Source: Madurella fahalii (taxonomy: Eukaryota > Ascomycota > Sordariomycetes > Sordariales). Taken from it: 64,000 nt of DNA. How positions within the stretch are numbered: position 1 is the stretch's first letter; the number at the start of each line of letters is the position of its first letter. Below are positions 35,101-43,833 of this stretch, piece by piece. The stretch is from positions 7,192,001-7,256,000 of the forward strand of contig CM056874.1 of the NCBI GenBank assembly GCA_029876055.1, in the 5' to 3' direction. The notes beneath the pieces were generated by a model, which had not been told where the DNA came from, ran no database searches, and saw only the letters and a list, made by a program, of their open reading frames with translations. The translations under genes were made by a program, and so were the position numbers.

Positions 35101-37032
35101 CTCAACAAGAGTCGAGGCGTTGCTTGCGCGGACCGCAGACGCAGCCCTTCTCGGAACAAGGGGGAATGATCGTTGGGTAGGCTTGGCTTCGGCTATGATG
35201 ATCAATGGTGCCGGCTCCCCCGACAACTTCTCTTCGCTCGGATGCGGCTTCGAGCTCGGCTCGCTTGCTGGAATATCTGGCTTGCTGTTCTCGTTCACGA
35301 CGGGGTCTTGCACAGCCTTTAGGTAGTCGACTGACTTCACCGAGTCCGCTGAATGACTGGACAATGAGAATCTTCGCTGGCCAAGTAGCCTCGGGGGTGT
35401 CTGCATGCGGCTGGGCACGGTTCTGGGCTGCCTCGATGGTGAGTACTTTGGTGATGATGGCGAGTGTCGTGGTGAGCATTCTCCCCCTTGGTCAGGCCGC
35501 ATGGAGGCTGGGGGACGCACAACGTCGTCTTCATCTTCTGGAATATCGTCGATGGCGCACGAGTCATCAAACACTTTGTCGATGTCCGTCTGGATCCGGG
35601 ACTTCAGTCTCGAAATGAGGGTCAACTCTGCTTCCCCGGCCGATGCAAACGTCTCCTTTGGTCTGCCGCACTTCTCGTGAGCGACGATGGCTTTGTCCAG
35701 GACCAAGTGCCCTCGCTTGTGGGCAGTGACATGGATAGTGATGTTATGACCGCGGATAACGTCACTGATTCCGGTCTGGATCCGGTCAAGTGCTGCTTGG
35801 ACCGTCCTCCGGCCATAGGACACTGACGGACCGAGAGTGAACTTGGCCGGCTCGTGAAGCGTCCAGCCCACACCTTCCAGTTTGAGTATCCGGAAGTCTA
35901 GGTCGTCCATAGCATCCATCTTCGCATCCGCTTCATCTCTAGCGCGGATTAGAGAGCGCTGAACATTGCGAAGAAAATTATCGCAGTCTCTAGCCTCTGG
36001 GTCTCGGAACAGCGCCAGTTTGCTCTTGATGTTCCTGTTCACATGTTCGTACACGGGGCCCAGATTGTTCGATACCCTGAGATCAATCTCCAGAGCATCG
36101 TGAGAAAAGCGCCGGTCGTTGACCCTGCGATCCTCCCGAAGGTGGTCATCGAGCTCTTGTTTCTTCGAATCCAGTCCTTGGCTGACGGTCTGCACAGCCT
36201 TCCATAGCAGGTCCTCGCTCACGAGAAGAGTCAAAGGTGCCGTTTGCGTGCTGTTGACTTTTATCTTCCGCTCGAATAGCGACACTTTCCGTTGCGGATT
36301 CATACTCCGAAAGCAGAGCTCGATTCGGTACCCCGGTACAAACTCAAACGTCTGAGTGGCTTCGATGAAGGGCGACTTGGGGATGGCAAGAAGCGACAGA
36401 GGACCATCGCGAGACGGATCCATGGTCTCGCTACCCTCAAAGTCGGCGTCGGGGACTGGACAGTCGAGCCATTGAAAGTTCTTGTCGTGGCGACGCAGGA
36501 AGAGCCCGATCATTCTGTGAGTTGCCAGGATGGTCTCTTTGGTGAACGCGACTGTCAGGGGCTGTTTCTGGTAGGAACGGTAGGTTCTCTCGGCCCATTC
36601 GCCCTTCCCTCTCCTCATGATCCGAAACGTCATGGTGAACCTCTGCGCCTTCCGCTCATAGCTACCGTCCTTGAACATCTCGAGAGCCCCCGAGTCCTTG
36701 CGGGTGAGGAGCTCGTCTGAGCAGCGCTCGATGCGCCGCACGAGGCCACGGCATATCCTGTTGGTCGCTTCAAAATCTGGCGAGCTGCCATAGCTGCGGC
36801 AGTACCTGGACTGGATGACGGGGTCGGTGAACTGGATCTCGACGTGCACCACCAGTGCCGGTATGCTGGGGGGTTCGGGCTGCTCCTCGAACACCGGAGA
36901 CAACAAGGCCCTTTCTCGCTCCATCTCAACGCGCCTGGGCCCCAGGCTAGGAAATGCATCACCCATGGCTAGTCGCGGTTTCGACCGCGGGGCGCCACCG
37001 CGGGGTTGGCGGTGAGAATCCCACCAGGCCAT
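32128..37032 (-). CDS. large acidic protein of unknown function
   Basis: A single uninterrupted 4905-bp frame, 1634 residues from the ATG at 37032; a further in-frame ATG at 37257 would add 75 residues. Residues about 40-500 look folded and mixed alpha/beta (for instance VVHVEIQFTDPVIQSRYC and RFTMTFRIMRRGKGEWAERTYR). After a Ser/Pro-rich basic linker, the region of about 640-1450 is acidic and low in complexity, rich in D, E, G, P and S with loosely repeated GPE/SGPE units. The last residues contain a hydrophobic run (MMMMLAGAVAIGKII) followed by KRVTE, like a short tail anchor. I do not recognise the family and give no function. Absence of introns over 4.9 kb stands out in this intron-rich window. 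The opposite strand has long open frames as a composition effect. Confidence 0.85.
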   Translation of the reverse strand: MAWWDSHRQPRGGAPRSKPRLAMGDAFPSLGPRRVEMERERALLSPVFEEQPEPPSIPALVVHVEIQFTDPVIQSRYCRSYGSSPDFEATNRICRGLVRRIERCSDELLTRKDSGALEMFKDGSYERKAQRFTMTFRIMRRGKGEWAERTYRSYQKQPLTVAFTKETILATHRMIGLFLRRHDKNFQWLDCPVPDADFEGSETMDPSRDGPLSLLAIPKSPFIEATQTFEFVPGYRIELCFRSMNPQRKVSLFERKIKVNSTQTAPLTLLVSEDLLWKAVQTVSQGLDSKKQELDDHLREDRRVNDRRFSHDALEIDLRVSNNLGPVYEHVNRNIKSKLALFRDPEARDCDNFLRNVQRSLIRARDEADAKMDAMDDLDFRILKLEGVGWTLHEPAKFTLGPSVSYGRRTVQAALDRIQTGISDVIRGHNITIHVTAHKRGHLVLDKAIVAHEKCGRPKETFASAGEAELTLISRLKSRIQTDIDKVFDDSCAIDDIPEDEDDVVRPPASMRPDQGGECSPRHSPSSPKYSPSRQPRTVPSRMQTPPRLLGQRRFSLSSHSADSVKSVDYLKAVQDPVVNENSKPDIPASEPSSKPHPSEEKLSGEPAPLIIIAEAKPTQRSFPLVPRRAASAVRASNASTLVEDQAVTGNNKPSGEILSGMGTSAVEQPSSESYSGEVMTSRVVESPTHCLSGTVPAGTSSKPLGPGFASSPADQQTQIPSQNDDSTYAFLDGCKPRHRRMDTSEAYVDAREYTTCPAFGEWAKPNTPDALIGDASPRYDDFSTAPSTPELSTGGSSPRHSILITPTYLRTHSGTKDPELPGFYPESEPEESGMDPLEIGAASTKEDHGVPSASECPIGQSEFGPPLQPIAASELAAERSSSDADNEWVAGNSGPMVAVPLRHEISDAEQATTPVHTSTSAPYSKSERDEAAFLDRKGFEGRLGAEFDSESDTRFSAPDFPTSEVRAGSGPNEGPGRCSDSSGSKSGAVSGPENGLGTLIEPLLSEVAGDNLGTAAGAETKLVTDIVSRDSLDDVPEVTVCTPSDDFNVKQEAALPDSRTEDQTGLQETDGSLEHGTEEALRNDTGPELAGDAERHVGSNGFVDGLGLVSDKQQQKLPMTEDVSNNDIADIPTLEVHFEGRSEESHGPDFGAEVRHPKPSQPISGIVAGVVGDHTTSGSDLQTEVDLSGSGTTPDEVVGKSGPQIDGQIVATTDVGPEKGIDLQTKDDATANGPGDHEHPREDVPAPEFGDENQHDVNIAPSISAPSLALNDATGPESAKFVVGEGGPIRADGLSEACIESTEIPAGVAVVQGNGLTAKEDDESDREPEPRLEVVTGADEGAEEKNSGPEICDNAGITVGDEGDSFLIREDAGAEAESPDRQTNNGQASVAAPAIPVADFTVAPPEISALSDKLGVSAVIRPSSTETGAPAPDVPPPKPETREQPLPLAPVPVPDLALLFPSGPKPPRVSLHADDAASLISYTSATRGSVDTFRPSTDDELPLLEVPKAPPVASRPQTAGYLGLRGESHFVGLGLHGALGHDATTAVTRRRRLSLPLYILEQQVLEAAVAKLPPSAPASEAGSRGPRLGRRRGVGTKPKAKDSYDDEHAVLPRMMMMLAGAVAIGKIIKRVTE

Positions 37033-38983
37033 TCTAAATGTGATACGTGGACCTGCTCCACCAGTTTGAGCCGGGATGTCTGTGGGGAATCGGCTTCGAC
37101 GGGGGTGATGGAAAGATTCTCGAAGCACAGCGGAGCAAGACACGGCTAGGGAACCATGTCTTTTGAAATCAGCGCAGAGAAAAGTAAACAAGGTCAATCG
37201 AGAGGGCAAAGTGAATGCGGTCTTGCACAGAATTGCATTCCCAGATATTGTCCACATGAGACGGTAAACAAGATAAACAAGACCCGAGGCGTGTGGCGGC
37301 CTGCGGGGGCTTGGGTGCCGAGGGCATAAGAATCAGGGCAGGGCAGGGCAGGCATCTTGGGCGCAGGGCTGCAATGCTGCAATGCTGCAATGCGCCAGCT
37401 AAGGCAGCTGTGTTTATGGCACACATGGCAGTAGCCCTATCAGCCGATTGGAGGAGGGGAGTGAGACCACGAAGACGGGTCGCCTGCCACTGGGAGCTGC
37501 GGCTCGCAGCCTGACACGTAGCTGGCGATGGGAGCGCCAATTCGTGGCAGTCATTGCAGGGCCAACGATGAAACCTTGCCTAACAGAGCCAGAGAGCATC
37601 TAAAATCCCGCTCTGCGATCGGACAAAAAGGGACGATGATGGATCATACCTATCCAGTCGCAAGGCGGCCACTTAGCGCTGCCTTTGTTAGGCGACGGCT
37701 CGTGACGAGATCCAAGTCGTGTAGGGCTTGAAGAGAGGTGCTTCTTGGGCGGGGTGTGAAACCGGGCATCCGATTCTGTAGCGGATCGGGTTCCAGTTGG
37801 CCGGCCATCTCTTTCGAACCATCCCTCGTATTTCTTTGGATTGGGCCTCCATCGCTGGCACCTGCAAGCTGCGGGCGCCTGGCATCGCGGCCAGTCGCGA
37901 AGATGGCAGTGGGGAGTTGAAGAAGGGGAAACCGGGAGCTGTGTCCAATGGCGGCTTAAATCGCACCCGATCGGCACGATCTCTCAGCTACACTCAGGTA
38001 TTTCTGCGCCCTACATTAGGAAGCGCTGCGGGGCATGACAGGGTCACTAAAGCAGAAAGCAATCACAAGGCGCGGGCAGGCTTTGGTCATGTGGGGCCTA
38101 AACAGCGCCGTGTCTCGGGGGACGTCTTTCCTCTTGCGATCTTAGCCAACCCGAACCCCTCCAGTTGATGCGTCTTGCCCTATCGGAGAGAGAAGCCGAG
38201 AATAAATCGGCCGTCTCAACGGAGCAAGCGGCTAAGCCAATGACAACTCACATTGGCGTGACTAAAGTCAGCCGGAGGCGCAAAGGGAAGCACAGCGTGG
38301 GATATTCTATGGCTTGCAGCTCGTCAAGTCGACGCGCGCGGTACGCACACTAACTAAGGTACCTTACCCAGTTGCAAATGGAGGCGCAACGTATATAGAA
38401 TGCGTGGGCAGGGCACTGCTATGGATCGAGATAGCACCGGGAACAGGCGTGGCAGCTTCTCTGCCCGTCAACGCCAAACACCAATTGTCTCGACTCCCAC
38501 TCTCATCCACTACATTTGCACCAACTCCTCTACCCTCTCCGGCAACCACCAATGTCTGACCAACGCAACACACGAGGTCATGACCCATAGGCCAGCCCAT
38601 CCCACACCAGCTTCAACGCTCTCGTAGTTCCAAGCAGGAATGAGCAAACCGGCATCCTCTGCCATCTCGCCTATGGTCGAAGCGCATAAGGGCAGGGCGG
38701 GCTCAGTGGTCTGCTCTAACCACGTAACTCCACGCTGTGGTATACATCGAAAATGGACAGGCCACTGCTTCGAAACGCGGGTAATGGTAGGCCTCATTGC
38801 ATGCATACTGTTTGTTGATGCCCTATGCGCGCCTTATACCCTCGGAATATCAAAGCCGGAGGAAACCCGTCTTGATAAAGCGAAGTCAAGCCGTAGCTAG
38901 GTGTCTGCGTTACCGTAGTTACAACCGACTGTATATCACCTCGCACCAGCCACAACGGCAACTCTCCCAACCAGATCTTTAAA
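37033..38983. other. divergent region without recognisable genes
   Basis: Nearly 2 kb between two divergent starts. It includes a tandem GGGCA run near 37335-37350 and an ATGCTGCA repeat near 37370-37390. Short open frames on both strands have no domains. I see no gene. Confidence 0.55.
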
Positions 38984-39384
38984 ATGGGAAAAAAGAAGAA
39001 GATCCCCGCCATCGTCCACCAATTCGACGCCTATTTCGGCTCAGGGACCCTAGAAGACTGGCAGCGTTTGTGCAGAGACATTGGGCTTGACGGTGACTTC
39101 AGCAGTATCAAGAAGTGCCGCAAGGTTAGTAGTAGACAAGAGCCGTTTCTCAACGCTGCCCATCCGGCCAGCCAGGCTAAAGACTCGGAGCGTGCCAGGC
39201 CCTCAGACGCGTCTACATCAACATACACGACCTCGTCGCTGCGGCCGAACAGGGTACCCAACCCCAACGCTTCCCAAACCACAAGGCACTCGTCAAGTAT
39301 ACCCTCCGAACTGGCAAAATATACCCTAAGGAGTTTGCCAAGGAGATGGGGCCCGTCAGGGCGCTCCTGCGGTGCATATTCTGA
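38984..39384 (+). CDS. conserved small basic fungal protein, unknown function
   Basis: Exons 38984-39124 and 39199-39384 joined in phase 0 across a 74-bp intron; 108 residues. The protein starts MGKKKKIPAIVHQFDAYF, has a WQRLCRDIG helix, then KCRK at the junction followed by ALRRVYVN-like sequence (here ALRRVYINIHDLV), and ends KYTLRTGKIYPKEFAK with a hydrophobic tail ALLRCIF. From memory, similar ~108-residue proteins occur widely in filamentous ascomycetes without assigned function. The lysine-rich N-terminus could bind nucleic acid or act as a targeting signal. Its 3' end lies 123 bp from the convergent UTP18 stop. Confidence 0.85.
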
Positions 39385-39507
39385 CAAAAGCACACGCAAA
39401 TAATACAGCAAAGGCTTTGTGCCATCATTTATACCGGGAATCTACCCGTTTCCTGTTCTGCACATAGATTCCAATCCTGTAGATACCCACGCGCACACAT
39501 ACATACA

Positions 39508-41355
39508 CTAGCTCCTAATCTCCCACAACCTAATCTTGCCCACGTCGTTCCCCACAGCAAGCACATCGCTCCCCACGCTAAACGCCACCGCCGTGACCCT
39601 CCCCAGCGGCGTCTGCTCCGTCGGCCAGTTGCGATACACGGTGCAGCTGGGCAGGTGCACCAGCTTCAAGGCATCCTTCTTGTGCTGGCTGCCGAACGCC
39701 AGCAGCTGACCGTCCGGCGAGAAGGCCACGACCGAGACCGACGTAGTCAGCTGCTCAAAGCAACGCGTCGGCTCGGGCAACTTCTTGATCTCCACCGTCG
39801 CTGCCGCTGCCGCTGCCGTTCCCCGCTCCCTCTTCTGCTGTCTCAACACCAACTCATTCCGATCATAAACATTCAGGATCCCACTATTGGACCCAACAGC
39901 CACCCAACGATCCCCACCCAACTCGGCGGGGCCATTCCTGCCCCCGAGTGCCATGACCGTGCCCCCGATGGACCCCTCATCCCTCCAGACGCCGACGGTG
40001 CGGCGACTGACCAGGCTCCACTCCGCGACCTGCCCGTCCTTGCCCGCGATGGTCAGCCCGTTCCCATCGCTCCACCACGCAAAGTCGGCAATCCCCCCCC
40101 GGCCGTCGATCCGCGCCTGCGCGACCCACTGCATAGTCGCGACGTTAACGACATTGAGCATCCCGCCCCCTTTCTTATCCGACGCCTGCAGCGCGAGGTA
40201 GCGCCCGCAGGGGCTGGCCCGGAACCGCTCCATAGTGCGCTGCTCGCGCTGGTGGCCCTGGATCTTGGCGACCTTCTTCACAGCGCCCGAAGACAGGTCC
40301 CAGCTGTGGAAGTAGCGCCGGCGGCCCGCGAAGACGACCTCGTCACCCCTGGGACCCACAAACGCCGCCCGCCGCAGGTCGGTGCGCCGCACCTGCACCG
40401 ACGTCAGCGCCGGGTTCGGCGTCGGGTGCGCCGAGGGGTCGATGTGGTGCAGGTACATGACCGACGAGGTGCTGGCGGAGAGGAGGATGGGGTGGCGCGG
40501 GTGGAAACACAGCGACGAGACGGCCGCCTTGTGCGTGTCGGGTATGTCGCGCGTGCGTTGGATGTCGAGGGTTTCCGGGCGGAGCTTTCTGCGTTTCCTG
40601 GCGTTGGCGGGGGTCCCAGTGAAGGAATTGGCGTCGCGCAGGAAGTTGTCCAGGGGCAGGGGTGCGTCGACGCTTTCCCCATCGCTGTCGACTTCCATGT
40701 CTGAGCCGGAAGCTGAGCCGTCCTGAGAGGCGGCCGATGACCGTCGTCGTCTTCTTCGCTTGTTGCTGGCTGTTGCGTCTTTGGCCCACTCAGGCAGCGG
40801 GTAGAGACGGAGGTATTGTTGCCGTAACCGCCGGGCGTATTCCGTGCCCGTCACCACGTCCTCTGCCTCGGAATTCCTGAGCTTTCTCAGTCGGGTCGCG
40901 CCGGCAAGGGAAACGGTTAGCCGCTCGTCGTCGCTGTCCTCCCACGCCGGTGCGTCCTCGCTCTTCTCTTCCTTTGTAGTGGCCTGTGCCTGCACTCCCT
41001 CGGTCTCCTCTCCGGTTGTGTCGACCATAAATAGCATGGAATCGGCGACATGCTCATGGCCTGTAGGTTCTGCTGCAGCACCGTCCGCTTTCACCAATGC
41101 CTGAGAGTCGGTCATGGAAGGTAGGAAGTCGTCGCGAAATAATTGCTCGCGAAATGTCTCTTTACTCCCTAGGACAAAGCGCTCGAGGTCTTCCTCTTCC
41201 GAGTCCTTTTCATCAAGGGCGATATCGTTTCTCTGGGGAGGGAAATCGTCGTCGTCCTCGGAGTCGGAAACAGCCTCCTCGGAGTCGAAGTGGGCAAAGG
41301 ACCCATCTTCAGAGGAGAGGTCATCTTGCCGCTCTTGTTGGCGTCGCCGGGACAT
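39508..41355 (-). CDS. UTP18: U3 snoRNP/SSU processome WD40 protein UTP18
   Basis: One exon of 1848 bp; 615 residues from the ATG at 41355. The N-terminal 200 residues are acidic and Ser-rich, with EEEDLERFVLGSKETFREQLF and a CK2-like SDSEDDDD run, typical of nucleolar proteins. A basic RRRRRRSS patch follows. From about residue 265 to the end there are WD40 repeats (for example HKAAVSSLCFHPRHPILLSAS, then the last repeat GRVTAVAFSVGSDVLAVGNDVGKIRLWEI). UTP18 belongs to the UTP-B subcomplex that processes 18S pre-rRNA and recruits the Mtr4 exosome through an N-terminal motif. The frame is open upstream of the ATG, but the sequence there is unlike the family. It is tandem with the GPI-protein gene. 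Confidence 0.9.
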   Translation of the reverse strand: MSRRRQQERQDDLSSEDGSFAHFDSEEAVSDSEDDDDFPPQRNDIALDEKDSEEEDLERFVLGSKETFREQLFRDDFLPSMTDSQALVKADGAAAEPTGHEHVADSMLFMVDTTGEETEGVQAQATTKEEKSEDAPAWEDSDDERLTVSLAGATRLRKLRNSEAEDVVTGTEYARRLRQQYLRLYPLPEWAKDATASNKRRRRRRSSAASQDGSASGSDMEVDSDGESVDAPLPLDNFLRDANSFTGTPANARKRRKLRPETLDIQRTRDIPDTHKAAVSSLCFHPRHPILLSASTSSVMYLHHIDPSAHPTPNPALTSVQVRRTDLRRAAFVGPRGDEVVFAGRRRYFHSWDLSSGAVKKVAKIQGHQREQRTMERFRASPCGRYLALQASDKKGGGMLNVVNVATMQWVAQARIDGRGGIADFAWWSDGNGLTIAGKDGQVAEWSLVSRRTVGVWRDEGSIGGTVMALGGRNGPAELGGDRWVAVGSNSGILNVYDRNELVLRQQKRERGTAAAAAATVEIKKLPEPTRCFEQLTTSVSVVAFSPDGQLLAFGSQHKKDALKLVHLPSCTVYRNWPTEQTPLGRVTAVAFSVGSDVLAVGNDVGKIRLWEIRS

Positions 41356-41814
41356 TGTGACGGTTTGAGCTGCGTGAGGAGATTTAGCTGCGGAAAGAGG
41401 CCGACGACCGAGAGCTCTGCGATTGCGATAACTTAATATTTTTTTTTCTTGAACCGTCAGCCTTGCAGATAGCTGGTTGCCATTTGCCCCGCTTAAGTGG
41501 GGTTGAGGGGTCTCATCTTCAGCCTCGTTCACACAACTGCACAATAAGGGACATTGTTTGGCAGGAAGATGAATGTGATGTGGGCAACGGTTAAGTTTGA
41601 TGCAGTAAGAACGCAGTAGCCGGAACCATAAGCGCTGCAACGAATACCTTGATTCCAGAGAAGAAGATGCATGACCAGATAATGGTCATTGAATTAATTA
41701 TTTAGATATCAGATCACCTCAGTCCTGAGACGATTGACCACTCAAGTTGAACCAAACCCTGACAACTCCGGGGTATCACAAACTTACACGTCCTCTTCTC
41801 ATTATATCACATCC
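41356..41814. other. intergenic between UTP18 and the GPI-anchored protein gene
   Basis: About 460 bp in tandem arrangement on the minus strand. No gene; should hold the UTP18 promoter. Confidence 0.6.
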
Positions 41815-42766
41815 TCACATCACCAGCGTAACAACCATCCCAACAATCGATGCCCAACCCAGCCCTCTGCGCCAACCCCCAGACGCGCCGCTACCCAACC
41901 CCTGTCCGGGTGTTGCCCCAGGCTTCACAGGTCCCAGTCCTTCCCCACCCGAATTTGAACCAGCAGTCTGTACAATGGTCGCATCCCCAGGCGCAAACAT
42001 GACTGGCACATCCATGTCCGCCGATACGCGGATTTCGTCGGGCGTCAGAAGCGGATTATTTAGCATATCGCACGACGGCCTGTCACCGCTAGCCTCGATC
42101 CTGTTGGTCACCGAGATAGGCACGTCGAAGATGGTGTAGTGGTCTTCACCGTTGAGGCGAAAAGATTGGCGGATCGAGATCTGGAGAAAGAAGTGTCGGT
42201 ATTATAATTAGGGTATCTTGAGTCCGTTGAGGTGAGATATGCTTACATTGTACACCCCACGATCGCTCTCAATCTCAAACGGCTGACCGTCACCCACTAG
42301 GCAGTCGGGCCACATCCACTTGACGTGCTTCACCGTGCTGCCCGGTTCCTGGAACATAATGTCGCCCAGGCTAGCATTGTTGGCCGAGACAGTACCGTTC
42401 GTGATGGTAAAGTTGCGGCCCGTGTCATAGCTGTAGAGGAAGATGGTGATGTTGTGGATAAGGCTGGGGCTGTCTTCGGGATATGGGGGTAACGGGATGC
42501 GGCCGTTTGTTGAGACGTCTAGGGCAACCTCAATGAGCTCTATGGGTAGGGTTAGTAAAGCCGGGGGTTACATATGCGAGTGGATGGGTGAGCAACGAGG
42601 GAGACGAACCTCCACCGAGCGGTGTACCGGGTTGCGGAGCGTTAAGGACGGCAAGGCCTGGGGTGAAGATCTGGCCGCCTGCGACAGTAAAGTCGAGCGC
42701 TAATGATATTTGAGCAGTGAGCAGCAGCGCCGCCCACGCATACGCAGAAAGACACATGGTAATCAT
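41815..42766 (-). CDS. secreted, probably GPI-anchored glycoprotein of unknown function
   Basis: Minus-strand exons 42766-42610, 42539-42247, 42180-41815; introns of 70 and 66 bp; 271 residues. An N-terminal signal peptide (AYAWAALLLTAQISLALDF) is followed by a beta-rich ectodomain with at least five N-glycosylation sequons (NIT, NFT, NGT, NAS, NIS). The C-terminus is a Gly/Ser/Pro-rich spacer and a hydrophobic stretch (LGWASIVGMVVTLVM), the pattern of a GPI-attachment signal. The segment RGVYNISIRQSFRLNGEDHY resembles a pattern I associate with secreted fungal proteins of undefined function. A second ATG three codons downstream (42757) is equally possible as start. The first intron has a GTTCGT donor. 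Confidence 0.85.
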
Positions 42767-43833
42767 GGTGATTTAGCCAGAACACCGAGCCGCGTGCTAT
42801 GATGGGCACGGCTGGTGAATGGTAAAGATATGGTGGGAAAACAAAACTTCCATGCGTGGGTGGGAAGCGGCAGACTATTTAGCCAACTGATAACTCGCAG
42901 CCCGCCATTGGGGGATCTCCAAGAAACAGGAAACAGCGGGAGCAGGATCAGAGGAATCAGATGTGTAGGAGGCGCTCCATCACATCACGGGCCTAATGAC
43001 GGAGCGAGATTACCAGGAACCCACCAACGGGGGCGCGGGAGCGGAGCGGGACAGGGCGCGAAGCGAGCTCGCGAAGGAGGTGTGGGAACCTGTTGAACTG
43101 CTGCAACCCATTATGCGATCTTGTTCGGATGTGCTGGAACCGAGGATAGCTCTCAGAGTCGCCGACGAGCTATGGGCGCATGGACCTGGGAGCATGAATG
43201 ATGAGAGCAGTTGGCGGCAGTAGGAGCCACAGAAAGGACCGGGCGCGCCATAGAAAGCGTTCAAAATGCTGTCATTATCTTGCTCAAATCCGGGTGGAAC
43301 GGTTTTGACGGATTTCATGCATACTGGGGCGCGTTTCAGGTTGTCTGCATTTCCGGGACACTGGGCCAAGACCGATCTGGTCAAAGTTGGGATGCTGGGC
43401 GTGGGGCAGTTCGCGATGCAGGGCCGAAGGTGCCGGCAAAGGGTTACGCACTGGCCACACAGAGAGCTTAGGGTAGGAGGACTCATCTCTGAGATGAGGG
43501 AAAATGTCATCTTCTTTGGCAGATGTATTAACCATGGGTTAAACATCTCCTAATGTCTCCTAGAAGTGCCAGGTTACTTGTCTATTTTATAATCATTGTT
43601 ATGTTTTATGTTTTATTTTATTTTCTTTTGGCTTTACTGTGCTAGTCATGAGAGGCAGATTGTTAGAGGCTATAAATCGTGATTGGTCAATTCGCCCCGG
43701 CCAAGCCCAGCTTCTCCGCTACTCTTTCATCAATTTTGAGAATAGCCCTCATGAGAAGGTTACAGGTAGAGTCCACTTAGAGACCCCGGGAACCACCTCT
43801 AATCAACATCTCAAAATACCCGGGAGAGGCAAC
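42767..43833. other. divergent promoter region, about 1 kb
   Basis: Between the GPI protein and the pseudouridine enzyme genes. AT-rich around 43560-43630. A 75-codon frame at 42996 and a 178-codon frame on the other strand lack support. An in-frame ATG at 43648 could extend the downstream enzyme, but the presequence-like start at 43834 is better. Confidence 0.55.

Noticed and set aside
37335..37395. GGGCA and ATGCTGCA repeats as a possible array
   Set aside because: Only two to four short units without spacers of constant length; simple local duplications.
39655..40704. 349-codon + strand frame opposite UTP18
   Set aside because: Arg/Pro-rich antisense shadow of the WD40 coding sequence.
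43010..43546. 178-codon minus-strand frame between two divergent genes
   Set aside because: No recognisable motif, and the opposite strand has an equally weak 75-codon frame; neither is supported.
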